From: JABWAJ01 sp038323375
GTDB lineage: Bacteria; Bacteroidota; Bacteroidia; Chitinophagales; Saprospiraceae
Reading direction: 5' to 3'
Length of the DNA stretch: 64,000 nt
Assembly: GCA_038323375.1 (NCBI GenBank)
Contig: JBBQGV010000001.1
Location: 62,001-126,000 of the forward strand
Numbering within the stretch: position 1 is the stretch's first letter; every line of letters starts with the position of its first letter. Shown piece by piece: positions 9,201 to 17,050 of this stretch. The position numbers were made by a program, and so were the translations under genes. The notes under the pieces were generated by a model. That model was not told the origin of the DNA and ran no database searches. It saw nothing but the letters and a program-made list of their open reading frames with translations.

Positions 9201-12200
9201 GCGTCGCAACGATCAACACGGCTGGCACGACAGCCGGTTTTTATCAGTGGTTTCGGAATGGCGTGTTGACAACAATTACCACCCTGAATCCGGTAGTGAA
9301 CGAGGCCGGAACCTACCTGTTGGTCGTTTCTAATTTAGATCAGAGTTGTACAGACAGCGCCACGGCGGTGGTGATACTCGATTGCATCCCTCAAGCCATT
9401 ATGGCGCTCCCCGATACCATCACGTGCATACAGGAATTGGTGCAATTGGATGGGAGTGGCTCTTCTTCCGGGGCGCCGTTCAGCTATTTCTGGATAGCCC
9501 CGGATGCAGGTTGCATTTTTGACGGGCAAGGCACCACGATGCCCCGGGTGCGCTGCGGTGGGGAATACCAATTGGTTGTCACCAACAACGTAGTACAACT
9601 CAGCGATACGGTTTCCGTTATCGTGGTCATAGACACTTTAAGACCCATTGCGATCGCAGAAATTCCAGATACGATAACCTGTGAATTTCGAGAAGTCCTG
9701 CTTGATGCAGGAAATTCTTCTTCAGGCAACGAAATCGCTTATGTCTGGACGAGCCTTACTAATGATACGCTCAGTCAAACGGCTACTGCGTTTGCTGATT
9801 TGCCCGGCACTTACCTGCTGGAAGTGTACAATACAAACAATGGCTGCCGCGCGGTAGATTTTGTCCAGGTTTTCCAAAGCGACGTCATTCCCAGAATCAT
9901 TTTTCCCAATACCATCTTTCCCTGTTTGCAAGATTCCTTCCGTTTAACCTCGTTTGTTGATCCGCCAGATGGCAGTTTTTCATACGCGTGGTCTGGTGCC
10001 GGAATAATTGGCAATACGGACAGTGCATTTGTGCAAATCAGCGAGCCGGGGGTCTACATCCTCTCGGTGACGGAATTAAATGGCAATTGCACCACCATTG
10101 ATACAGCCGTTGTCATCGAACAAAACTGTGTGCCCTGTCTAACCCTGATGGAACCGGCCAGCCTTACCTGCACCAATGGTACGACGGTGCTCGAAGTCAG
10201 TTTTTGTGAACCCTGTATCGGTTGCACCCTGCAATGGACGACCAACGGCAGTGGAATTATCCTTTCCGGAGAACAAACCCTGACGCCAACGGTTGGCGCA
10301 GCGGGGGTGTATACCCTTGTTGCCACCGATACGTTGGGCTTTCAGTCTACTTTAAACGTGACGGTTACGGGTGCAACAGACCCTGACGCCGACGCGGGGC
10401 CTGACCGCCAGATTACCTGCGACAGCATTAGCGTGACGCTGGGTTCAGTCAATACGCCAACTGGCTCCGATTTTGCCCATCAATGGAGCGCCCTTGGGAT
10501 GGGGATACCCCTTCCCGATAACGAGCGGTTTACGGTGGTGAACGTGCCGGATACGTATGTTTTGGAAGTATTGAATACCCAAACTGGGTGCTTTGCAAGG
10601 GATACGGTTCTGGTAGGAAGCAATTTGGATACGCCAATGGCAGAGGCCGGTTCTCCGGCTGCCATAACCTGCGCGCAGGCCTTTGTTGTGCTTGATGGCT
10701 CCGGTTCTACCTTCGGATCCAACCTTACTTATTCCTGGACAAACGGTGCCCCCAATTGCATACAGGGGGCTGCTACCCTGAACCCCATCGTCAGTTGCCC
10801 AGGCGTTTACCGGCTCACTGTGCGGAATACCCTTAGCGGGTGTACGGCTACCGACAGCGTCATTGTAGCTTCCGAAGGCGCGCCCCCAACATTGCTGCCC
10901 ATTCCCGATACTTCTCTGAATTGCACCCGAACAGAGGTGTTGTTGACTGGTAATGCACCCAATTTGACTGGCTTTACCATCCAGTGGTGTGCCCTGGATG
11001 TCAGCAATAATGTAATTTTAAACTCCTGCGTAAGCGAACTGGAACTTTTAGCTACGCAGCCAGGGCGTTATCGGTTCACACTGCAAAATGATACGACCGG
11101 TTGTATCGCCACGGGGATCGTCACTGTTTTTGATGACCGGCAACTCCCGGCAGTAGACGCCGGCGAGCCTGCCACGCTATTTTGCGCCCAAGACAGCCTC
11201 TTCCTCCAGGGCAGTGCCAATCCAAATCTGGAATACCAGTGGAGCGCATTGGGTGGGAGTTTGATTGCCAATGCCAATACGTTGTCCCCAACGATATACA
11301 ACCCCGATACTTTTATCCTTCAGGTCACCAATCCACTCACCAATTGCGTATCCCGGGACACGGTGATCATTCAACAGGATCAGAATACCCCAATCAGCGA
11401 TGCCGGATTGCCGGATACCCTGACCTGTTCTCTCATTTCGGTTAACCTGAGCGGGCAAGGCTCAACGACCAGCGGAAACATTGCCTGGCAATGGACGACT
11501 GATGTGGGTAATATCGTGTTGGGCGCAGCAACCCCAACCCCGCTCGTCAACCGGCGCGGTGCCTATTACCTGACGGTCAGGGATCCGCTCAACAACTGTA
11601 CGGTTACGGATACGGTATTCATTGAAGAAAACAAATTCCCTCCAAATATTGACCTGGCCGGCTTTCCGGATCTTCAATTGACCTGCATAGAAGACACCAT
11701 CACCTTCGATGCTTCCAATTCTACTTCAGCTACAGGAATGCCGCTGTCGTTTCAATGGGATGCAATTGCATTGGGCAACCTCATTGGCGACCCGACGGCG
11801 TCCGTTATTCAGGCAGACCGGGTGGGTACTTACCGCCTGATTATTACCGATCTCAACAATACCTGCCGGGATACCCTCCTCATTCCACTTGGCGCCAGCA
11901 TTGCTGACCCTATTGCGGTGGTAGCAACGCCATTGCCTTTGGGGTGCCTGAACAATCAAACGACCCTCAATGGAACCGGCTCTTCTTCCGGGCCGGAATT
12001 TAGGTATGAATGGCGGGATCCAAACGGCCTGTTATTGCCGGAAACCGGCATCAGCATACAAGTTTCTGTAGCTGGCGACTATACTTTTACCGTCATCAAT
12101 ACCTCCAATGGTTGTGATAGTGAGGTCATAGAAACGGTTGTCGAAAACCGAACCTTGCCCATTGCCATTGCAGAAGCGGAAGGGCTGCTGGATTGTGAAA

Positions 12201-13177
12201 CGCAGGAGGTCTTGCTGGACGGCTCAAACTCATCTTCTGGGCCACGATACACCTACGCCTGGTCAACGGACATCGGTCTTTTGCTTTCTCCTGTGGATGC
12301 GGTTTCGGTATTGGCGGGCGCTGCCGGCGCTTACGTGCTCACGGTACGGGATATCGTCAACGGTTGCGAAGCAAAGGATACCGTACAGGCAGAAGCAGTG
12401 GGCAATTTCATCGAAGGCGCTATGCTATCGCTCCTGCCTCCTGCCTGCGATGGACAAAACGGCGGAACCATCATCGTTGAGTCGGTACAAGGCGGAACCG
12501 GGCCTTTCCTTTTCGCGCTGAACAGCACGATTTACACCGCCACACAAACCTTCCGTTTCCTGCTGCCGGGCGAATACCGGCTCCAGGTTCAGGATGCCAA
12601 CGGCTGCGAATGGGATACCTTGCTCACCATGCCCGAATTGTTGCCGCCGGTGGTGGATTTGGGGCCGGATATCAACATGGAATTGGGCGACACCATCCGT
12701 TTGGAAGCCCTTGTTAATGGATCTTATGAAAGCTTGTTGTGGTCACCCGCAGCAGCATTTTTCGATCCAACTTTACCGGTTCAACGGGTAAGCCCGTCAG
12801 AAACGATGGCTTTTACCGTGGTGGTACGCGACGAATTCGGTTGCCAGGGTTCCGACAATATCCTTATCACCGTAGCGAAGCCGGTACCGGTTTTCATTCC
12901 GGATGCATTTTCGCCCAATGGTGACGGGCAAAATGACGTGCTGGTAATTTTTGCCGGCGATGGAGTTCGTTCAATCGTAGTGTTCAACATTTTCGACCGC
13001 TGGGGGAACTTAGTTTTTGGGCACCAACAGTTCCAGCCCAACGATCCAACTTTTGGCTGGGACGGCAATTTTGAAGGCAGGCCAATGAATGCGGCGGTGT
13101 ATGTGTATTATGTGGAGGTGGAGTTGGGGGATGGGGATGTGATCCAAATGAAAGGGGATATTGTTTTAATGAGGTAG
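6257..13177 (+). CDS. giant secreted adhesin with P-domain, about 19 Ig/PKD-like repeats, SprB-like repeat and T9SS type B C-terminus
   Basis: The 2306-residue product starts at ATG 6257 (MKRIIILCHILISPFWLLGQ, a clean signal peptide after a Shine-Dalgarno-like run); the longer frame from 6146 adds non-secretory residues. Residues about 35-200 resemble a proprotein-convertase P-domain (DNLEISVTSPGGD, NGTWTFQITNN). Three repeats of the form ICxGDSY...G.Y...GCDSV..L.L.V follow. Then come about 19 repeats of about 85-100 residues, most opening P.ADAG.PDTLTC with a second Cys in an NNC or NGC turn, which suggests one disulphide per domain. Near the C-terminus is a SprB-like unit (GGTGPFLFALN). The final about 95 residues match the gliding-motility C-terminal domain (PDAFSPNGDGQND, FDRWGNLVF, WDGNFEGRP), a T9SS type B signal. 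It is probably surface-anchored and used for adhesion or motility; the ligand is unknown. Confidence 0.95.
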   Translation: MKRIIILCHILISPFWLLGQSCGLEDTILINPNATQTFQLQITDYFNDNLADPAQGVCGIELYFLHQFIDNLEISVTSPGGDVVQLIGPNTDEQFAFTFFSRWNITFLPCAETAMPDSGYVAQWSNEQPANFASGFFYDGSYYPHLGCLEDFNSGPVNGTWTFQITNNPSPYAGAILSARIIFCDSRGVDCCFAKAGDLLQADILACEGDTALALNLPPTIVGLRPDTSEYDYTYLISQNGILLDFDTLVDLTTYLAGTYEVCGLSYRNSQVDSLPIPDNVLTLDSLRSNLDGFFADFCGNISDSCVTVTIATPPPPTDLTISICAGDSYSVGDSTFTATGVYTVLLNGLADCDSVVNLNLTVVPDQTTQLTQTICRGDTVFVGTTPFFNSGLYTTPLLTGIGCDSTVILDLTVLEPVVETLSATICQGESYVAGNDTFTVAGNYTLQLMVVSGCDSVLELTLNVLQVQANIATATAIDCVNNGVTLDGSGSTPAGALTYAWMDLAGNALGASSTLAVDTGGTFILNVLLDQGGAQCPASDTIVVADIRALPIADAGLPDTLTCAVFTVPVGGSNSSVGAQFSYAWETTGGSFAGSQNTPTTLVNAPGDYLLIVTNTMNNCRDSATVTIEVDRIQPMADAGPDTSLTCARQSVVLDGSASSTGAPFTYEWLSTTNVVPVNADTPTPEVSVPGQYRLIVQNTINACADTAFVLVTTNTLPPNALIATPMALNCINQTVVLDGAASSPSDSITYQWLGAGLGSADTTNSVVVSEPGLYTLIVSNPYTQCADTTTVTVTVNRMIPTADAGLDTTVTCLRTSVVLGGSGTSSGSGIVYEWHTVEGSITGPADVPNIEVDTSGVYILFVTDTLNGCADTALVSVSLDRAPPFVNAGPMVLIDCASDAVTLTGTVSAAHPTAVSWTGNCILTPSGQLSINVDCAGDYVLTAVDAVNGCIRSDTANVAFSPFALFAVVADTTAISCETGVATINTAGTTAGFYQWFRNGVLTTITTLNPVVNEAGTYLLVVSNLDQSCTDSATAVVILDCIPQAIMALPDTITCIQELVQLDGSGSSSGAPFSYFWIAPDAGCIFDGQGTTMPRVRCGGEYQLVVTNNVVQLSDTVSVIVVIDTLRPIAIAEIPDTITCEFREVLLDAGNSSSGNEIAYVWTSLTNDTLSQTATAFADLPGTYLLEVYNTNNGCRAVDFVQVFQSDVIPRIIFPNTIFPCLQDSFRLTSFVDPPDGSFSYAWSGAGIIGNTDSAFVQISEPGVYILSVTELNGNCTTIDTAVVIEQNCVPCLTLMEPASLTCTNGTTVLEVSFCEPCIGCTLQWTTNGSGIILSGEQTLTPTVGAAGVYTLVATDTLGFQSTLNVTVTGATDPDADAGPDRQITCDSISVTLGSVNTPTGSDFAHQWSALGMGIPLPDNERFTVVNVPDTYVLEVLNTQTGCFARDTVLVGSNLDTPMAEAGSPAAITCAQAFVVLDGSGSTFGSNLTYSWTNGAPNCIQGAATLNPIVSCPGVYRLTVRNTLSGCTATDSVIVASEGAPPTLLPIPDTSLNCTRTEVLLTGNAPNLTGFTIQWCALDVSNNVILNSCVSELELLATQPGRYRFTLQNDTTGCIATGIVTVFDDRQLPAVDAGEPATLFCAQDSLFLQGSANPNLEYQWSALGGSLIANANTLSPTIYNPDTFILQVTNPLTNCVSRDTVIIQQDQNTPISDAGLPDTLTCSLISVNLSGQGSTTSGNIAWQWTTDVGNIVLGAATPTPLVNRRGAYYLTVRDPLNNCTVTDTVFIEENKFPPNIDLAGFPDLQLTCIEDTITFDASNSTSATGMPLSFQWDAIALGNLIGDPTASVIQADRVGTYRLIITDLNNTCRDTLLIPLGASIADPIAVVATPLPLGCLNNQTTLNGTGSSSGPEFRYEWRDPNGLLLPETGISIQVSVAGDYTFTVINTSNGCDSEVIETVVENRTLPIAIAEAEGLLDCETQEVLLDGSNSSSGPRYTYAWSTDIGLLLSPVDAVSVLAGAAGAYVLTVRDIVNGCEAKDTVQAEAVGNFIEGAMLSLLPPACDGQNGGTIIVESVQGGTGPFLFALNSTIYTATQTFRFLLPGEYRLQVQDANGCEWDTLLTMPELLPPVVDLGPDINMELGDTIRLEALVNGSYESLLWSPAAAFFDPTLPVQRVSPSETMAFTVVVRDEFGCQGSDNILITVAKPVPVFIPDAFSPNGDGQNDVLVIFAGDGVRSIVVFNIFDRWGNLVFGHQQFQPNDPTFGWDGNFEGRPMNAAVYVYYVEVELGDGDVIQMKGDIVLMR

Positions 13178-13186
13178 GGTAATATA

Positions 13187-13858
13187 CTATCGCTGCCGGC
13201 TCAATTTCTCCAGTAGCCCCTCCTTCAAATTTTCGCTGATGGGCAGCCGCTCCTTCCCGATTTTCACCATATTGCCTTCGATGAACTCGATGGCCGACAA
13301 GGCAATTACATACGAGCGATGTATGCGAAAAAACTGTTTTGGTGGTAATTGTTGCGCCACCGCGCTGAGGCGCTCCTTCGTGAGCAGCATTTTGTCTTTT
13401 GTAAAAATCTTCACATAATCGCCGTAGGCTTCAAAGTAAATAATATCCTGAAAATCAACCTTGAATAGCTTTTTGTCAACTTTGGTCATGAGAAAATTCG
13501 GGGCCTCGGCCTCCGGGGCACCGGAGGTGGCCAATCGGTTCGCCGCCCGGTTCACGGCTTTGATAAAGCGTTCTAGCGAAAAGGGTTTCAGCAGGTAATC
13601 CACCGCTTCTAATTCAAAGCCTTCCACGGCAAATTCGGGGTAGGCCGTCGTAAAAATGACCAATTTTTCTTCTTCGGGTAAACTGGTCGGAAAAAAATCC
13701 ATAACCAGGTTATCACCGAGTTTCACCACATGTATTTCGAAAGCGGCGGTTCTGCCTTCCTTGTCGGTGTGAACGAGCAGGTATTGTTTGTCGTCCTTTG
13801 CCGTAAACTTCCAGATTCCCGGGCGGTCTTCATCCTGCTGGTGAATCGTGACCTGCAT
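13187..13858 (-). CDS. chimeric LytTR DNA-binding protein: lipoprotein-derived N-terminus fused to a receiver-less LytTR regulator
   Basis: Residues about 66-105 (VIFTTAYPEFAVEGFELEAV... with Lys91 in LLKPF) match the second half of a response-regulator receiver, and about 125-223 form an intact LytTR DNA-binding domain (KLFKVDFQDIIYFEAYGDYVK, RIHRSYVIAL). The first half of the receiver, with its acidic pocket and phospho-acceptor Asp, is absent. Residues 1 to about 63 instead continue a lipoprotein whose 5' part is in another frame just upstream (see 13859-14055). The join at PEEEK/LVIFTT is in frame. The intact LytTR regulator at 21.7 kb shows what is missing. It cannot be regulated by normal phosphorylation and may be non-functional. 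It is convergent with the adhesin. Confidence 0.75.
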   Translation of the reverse strand: MQVTIHQQDEDRPGIWKFTAKDDKQYLLVHTDKEGRTAAFEIHVVKLGDNLVMDFFPTSLPEEEKLVIFTTAYPEFAVEGFELEAVDYLLKPFSLERFIKAVNRAANRLATSGAPEAEAPNFLMTKVDKKLFKVDFQDIIYFEAYGDYVKIFTKDKMLLTKERLSAVAQQLPPKQFFRIHRSYVIALSAIEFIEGNMVKIGKERLPISENLKEGLLEKLSRQR

Positions 13859-14055
13859 ATCTTTTTCCTGCCCCCGATTTTCTGTTTTTTGTTGAAACTA
13901 ATATCGCCGGGAGCGTCCGACCAAGTGCCGGATAATTCCTTTACGGTCACCAATTTATCTTTAGTGTAAATTGGATGGATAGACGGAATGCAGCCGTTGA
14001 TCAAAATCAGGAACAAACCGGTCAGTGTAATGGCAAATCTTTGATGCTTATTCAT
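13859..14055 (-). pseudogene. 5' part of a small lipoprotein gene, frame-broken
   Basis: From ATG 14055 the frame reads MNKHQRFAITLTGLFLILINGC, a lipoprotein signal with lipobox LING before Cys22, then CIPSIHPIYTKDKLVTVKELSGTW, a pattern I associate with small Bacteroidota lipoproteins. At a five-C run (13871-13875 on the plus strand) the frame is lost. Adding one base there joins it exactly to the downstream reading (GQEKDMQVTIHQQDEDRPG...). The lipoprotein's own C-terminus is missing because the sequence runs into the LytTR gene. Confidence 0.7.
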
Positions 14056-14180
14056 GTTGTCAGGTTTTGAATGGTGATGGTAATTGTTTGATTTGATGCA
14101 CCAAAGCTGCTCCCAAACAGCCCGACTTCCAATTTTCATCGTTGAAACCCTGCAAAGTGAAGTTGAAACCGTCTAATGTG

Positions 14181-14268
14181 GTAATTAGTGTCCGTCTTTT
14201 TAGTCCGGTTTCTACTCTTTATAGTCCCGTGTCTTGGCTTTATAGTCGGTGTCTGAACTTTAGAGTTC
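14181..14268. repeat. four tandem about 20-bp units (GTGTCTnnnCTTTATAGTC)
   Basis: Four consecutive 20-21-bp units share GTnTC followed by CTTTATAGTC or close variants. The same unit, inverted, forms the far end of the adjoining palindromic element, so this looks like repeated copying of an element terminus. Confidence 0.65.
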
Positions 14269-14368
14269 GAGAGCAAGGCATAAGAAGGCCCAAAATTGGG
14301 AGTTTACTCGCGTAAATGACCTATTTTGGGCCGAGCATAACGCAGCTATCGGACTATAAAGACAGATA
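14249..14368. repeat. imperfect palindromic element, copy A (abuts the hutU stop)
   Basis: The ends are inverted relatives (GTGTCTGAACTTTAGAGTTC left; GTATCTGTCTTTATAGTCCG on the minus strand, right). The inner stem GGCCCAAAAT (14287-14296) pairs with ATTTTGGGCC (14323-14332). The loop GAGTTTACTCGCGTAAATGA (14300-14319) holds a further TTTAC/GTAAA pairing. A second copy lies at 26429-26535 in the opposite orientation. Confidence 0.85.
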
Positions 14369-16396
14369 CTAATCCTGCTTCAATGCACCTTCTACCAAAC
14401 CCTGATCCGCCAGATACGGCAGTGTAATCTGCAACATCGGGTTCGCTTCCATCGCTCGTTTGGCAGCAAACAGCGCGCCTTCATTCCGCGCCCAGGAACG
14501 GCGGGCAATGCCATTGTTTACGTCCCAATGCAACATGGATTCTAATCGGCGCTGCGCATCCGGCGTTCCGTCGAGCACCATTCCAAAGCCGCCGTTGATG
14601 ACTTCTCCCCAGCCCACGCCGCCGCCATTGTGGATGGAAACCCAGGTTGCGCCGCGAAAGGCATCGCCGATCACATTTTGTACGGCCATGTCTGCCGTGA
14701 AGCGCGAGCCGTCGTAGATATTAGCCGTTTCCCGGTAAGGGGAATCCGTGCCCGAAACATCGTGGTGGTCGCGGCCCAATACCAACGGCGCGGTGAGTTC
14801 TCCCCGGGCAATGGCGTCGTTGAAGGCACTTGCAATGCGGATGCGCCCATTGGCGTCGGCATAAAGGATGCGGGAGCGGGAACCAACCACGGGAATATTA
14901 TCCTGCGCGGAAACAATCCAGTTCACGTTGTCCTGGAGCTGGGGTTTGATGGCTTCGGGGGCGTATTCCAGCATTTCCAACAGCACTTCTGTGGCAATCA
15001 GGTCGGTTTTGTGCAAATCCGCGTCGAGGCCGGAGGTGCATACCCAGCGGAAAGGCCCGAAACCATAATCAAAACACATCGGCCCCATGATGTCCTCTAC
15101 ATAAGAAGGGTATTTGTATAAATCCTCTTCCTGGCTGCGCCAGATGTCGGCACCGGCGTTGCCTGCTTCTTTGAGGAAAGCATTGCCATAATCCCAGAAA
15201 TACATGCCGCGTTCAGACATCGTATTGATGGCGCGCACGTGGCGGCGCAGGGTGTCGCGAATTTCCGCCATAAACCGCAGAGAATCACGCATCAACAGGC
15301 GCTTGGCTTCCGCAAAAGTGTAACCAACCGGGCAATACCCCAGGTCGTGGATATTGTGCAGGGAAGTCTGGTCGGACCCCAATTCAATCTTCACGTTGTC
15401 TTTCACCAAGCGCTCCCACAAATCCACAATATTGCCGTGGTAGATGAGCGCAATGCCTTCTTCTTTTCTGCGGCACGACGCTATCCGGTTGATCAATTGA
15501 CCCAGATCCGTGTAAACGTTTTCCTGTTTCACATATCCATCAGCCACCCGTTGCCGCACGGCATCGTCGTCCACTTCGGCAATGACGCCCACCGCGCCAG
15601 TAATCACTGCCGCCAGCGATTGCGCGCCCGACATACCACCCAGACCGGAGGTTACGTAAATCTTTCCTTTGAGGTCATCGTTTCCAAACCCCATTTTCCG
15701 GCCTGCGTTCAACAGGGTAATCGTGGTTCCATGCACAATGCCCTGCGGGCCGATGTACATAAAGGAACCGGCAGTCATCTGACCGTATTGCGTGACACCC
15801 AGTGCGTTGTATTTGTTCCAGTCTTCTTTTTTGGAATAATTCGGGATCATCATGCCATTGGTGACCACCACGCGCGGCGCGTCCCGATGAGAAGGAAACA
15901 GACCCAGCGGGTGACCGGAATACATGACCAGGGTTTGTTCGTCGGTCATTTCCGCTAAATATTTCATCGTCAGGCGGTACTGCGCCCAGTTTTGGAAAAC
16001 CGCGCCATTTCCGCCGTAAGTGATGAGTTCGTGCGGGTATTTGGCGACTTTGGGGTCGAGGTTGTTCTGCACCATCAGCATAATGGCGGCGGCTTGTATT
16101 GAACGGTGCGGGTATTCGTGAATCGGGCGGGCGTGCATGGGGTAGGTTGGCCTGAATCGGTGCATGTAAATGCGGCCATATTGTTTCAATTCCGCAGCAA
16201 ATTCAGGCACCAGCACGGCATGGTGTTTGGGGTGAAAATAGCGCAGGGCGTTCTGAATGGCCAGCACTTTTTCTTTTTCAGACAACACGCCTTCGATGAC
16301 GCGCTGCGGCGCATGGGCGACTGAATGGTCGTAGAACAGGGCATTGGGCAGTTCCGCTGGAATGCCTTCGAGTATTGCTTGCTGAAATGGCGTCAT
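14369..16396 (-). CDS. hutU: urocanate hydratase (urocanase)
   Basis: Second step of histidine degradation: adds water to urocanate to give imidazolonepropionate using tightly bound NAD+, in the cytosol. The product is 675 residues, longer than the roughly 555-residue Pseudomonas/Bacillus type; I recall long forms in Bacteroidota. Visible blocks include YGGNGAVFQNWAQYRLTMKY, YSGHPLGLFPSH, GLGGMSGAQ (NAD-binding glycines), GYCPVGYTFAEAKRL and FGPFRWVCTSGLDADLHKTD. No hutH, hutI or hutG is in the window, so the pathway genes are scattered or lie beyond it. A palindromic repeat starts directly after the stop. The start ATG 16396 is preceded by a plausible -7 box. Confidence 0.96.
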   Translation of the reverse strand: MTPFQQAILEGIPAELPNALFYDHSVAHAPQRVIEGVLSEKEKVLAIQNALRYFHPKHHAVLVPEFAAELKQYGRIYMHRFRPTYPMHARPIHEYPHRSIQAAAIMLMVQNNLDPKVAKYPHELITYGGNGAVFQNWAQYRLTMKYLAEMTDEQTLVMYSGHPLGLFPSHRDAPRVVVTNGMMIPNYSKKEDWNKYNALGVTQYGQMTAGSFMYIGPQGIVHGTTITLLNAGRKMGFGNDDLKGKIYVTSGLGGMSGAQSLAAVITGAVGVIAEVDDDAVRQRVADGYVKQENVYTDLGQLINRIASCRRKEEGIALIYHGNIVDLWERLVKDNVKIELGSDQTSLHNIHDLGYCPVGYTFAEAKRLLMRDSLRFMAEIRDTLRRHVRAINTMSERGMYFWDYGNAFLKEAGNAGADIWRSQEEDLYKYPSYVEDIMGPMCFDYGFGPFRWVCTSGLDADLHKTDLIATEVLLEMLEYAPEAIKPQLQDNVNWIVSAQDNIPVVGSRSRILYADANGRIRIASAFNDAIARGELTAPLVLGRDHHDVSGTDSPYRETANIYDGSRFTADMAVQNVIGDAFRGATWVSIHNGGGVGWGEVINGGFGMVLDGTPDAQRRLESMLHWDVNNGIARRSWARNEGALFAAKRAMEANPMLQITLPYLADQGLVEGALKQD

Positions 16397-16422
16397 GCTT
16401 GGATTTTATTTGATCAGGGAGG

Positions 16423-16453
16423 CAAAAATAAGGGATGTTTCTGTCTTTAAAAG
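16423..16453 (-). promoter_or_regulatory. candidate hutU promoter
   Basis: Minus-strand TATTTTTG (16430 to 16423) fits TAnnTTTG. About 19 bp upstream is a CCTTTT run in the -33 position. The start codon follows about 26 bp later, giving a short leader. Confidence 0.45.
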
Positions 16454-16561
16454 GACATAAAGCAGTATCTTCTTCTTGATATTGAATTTTCATAGGGAAT
16501 TGAAGATCATTTTTGTATATTTGGAGGGTTGTAATAAAGATATAAATCTACCCTTAACAGA

Positions 16562-16965
16562 GTAACTATCCAGCCGCTTTGAAATGCTTTTTGCCATACG
16601 ACCTCGGAGAGTAGGTTGTCCAAATCAAAAAAAAACTTTTGCACTTTTTGTAAAAGTATCTTTATCTTTCAAACTTAATGGGTTGATTCCCAAATAAGTA
16701 CAATTTTGCACCTCCCACAGAGATTATTTTTAGTAAAAATTTCTTTCAAAAATGATTGCCCTAAACGAAGATACAAATTACTGATATTCAGCCAATTAAT
16801 ACAATTTTATGAATCGTTTTTCAATTGAAATGTGCAAGATAAATTTTCGCCCTTTGGACAGCCTACTCGGAGAGGTCGAAGGTTTGCAGAAAATAGCGTT
16901 GAAACAAACGTTTGACCTCTCCGAGGTCGGGAATCATAAGTATTTAGGGGCGGATGGATAGTTAC
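16562..16965. mobile_element. MITE-like non-coding element, 404 bp, with nested inverted repeats
   Basis: The termini GTAACTATCCAGCCGC (16562-16577) and its near-perfect inverse (16950-16965) differ at one position. Inside is a second pair, CGACCTCnnnGAGTAGGnTGTCC against GGACAGCCTACTCGGAGAGGTCG, starting near 16600 and ending near 16878, and a short hairpin (GGAGAGGTC...GACCTCTCC) on the right. No open frame of note and no transposase: a non-autonomous element. No clear target-site duplication is visible. It lies just beyond the truncated 3' end of the PA-domain gene. Confidence 0.7.
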
Positions 16966-17050
16966 AAAAAAGTAGATTGAAATAATTTTGACGAAGTACT
17001 TGCCAAGATAGCATGAAAGGCGCGAGCAACCACGAAGCGGTTAACTGTGA

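Noticed and set aside
15239..15958. Long plus-strand frame of 239 codons inside hutU
   Set aside because: It is antisense to a clear urocanase with conserved motifs throughout. The product lacks any recognisable feature.
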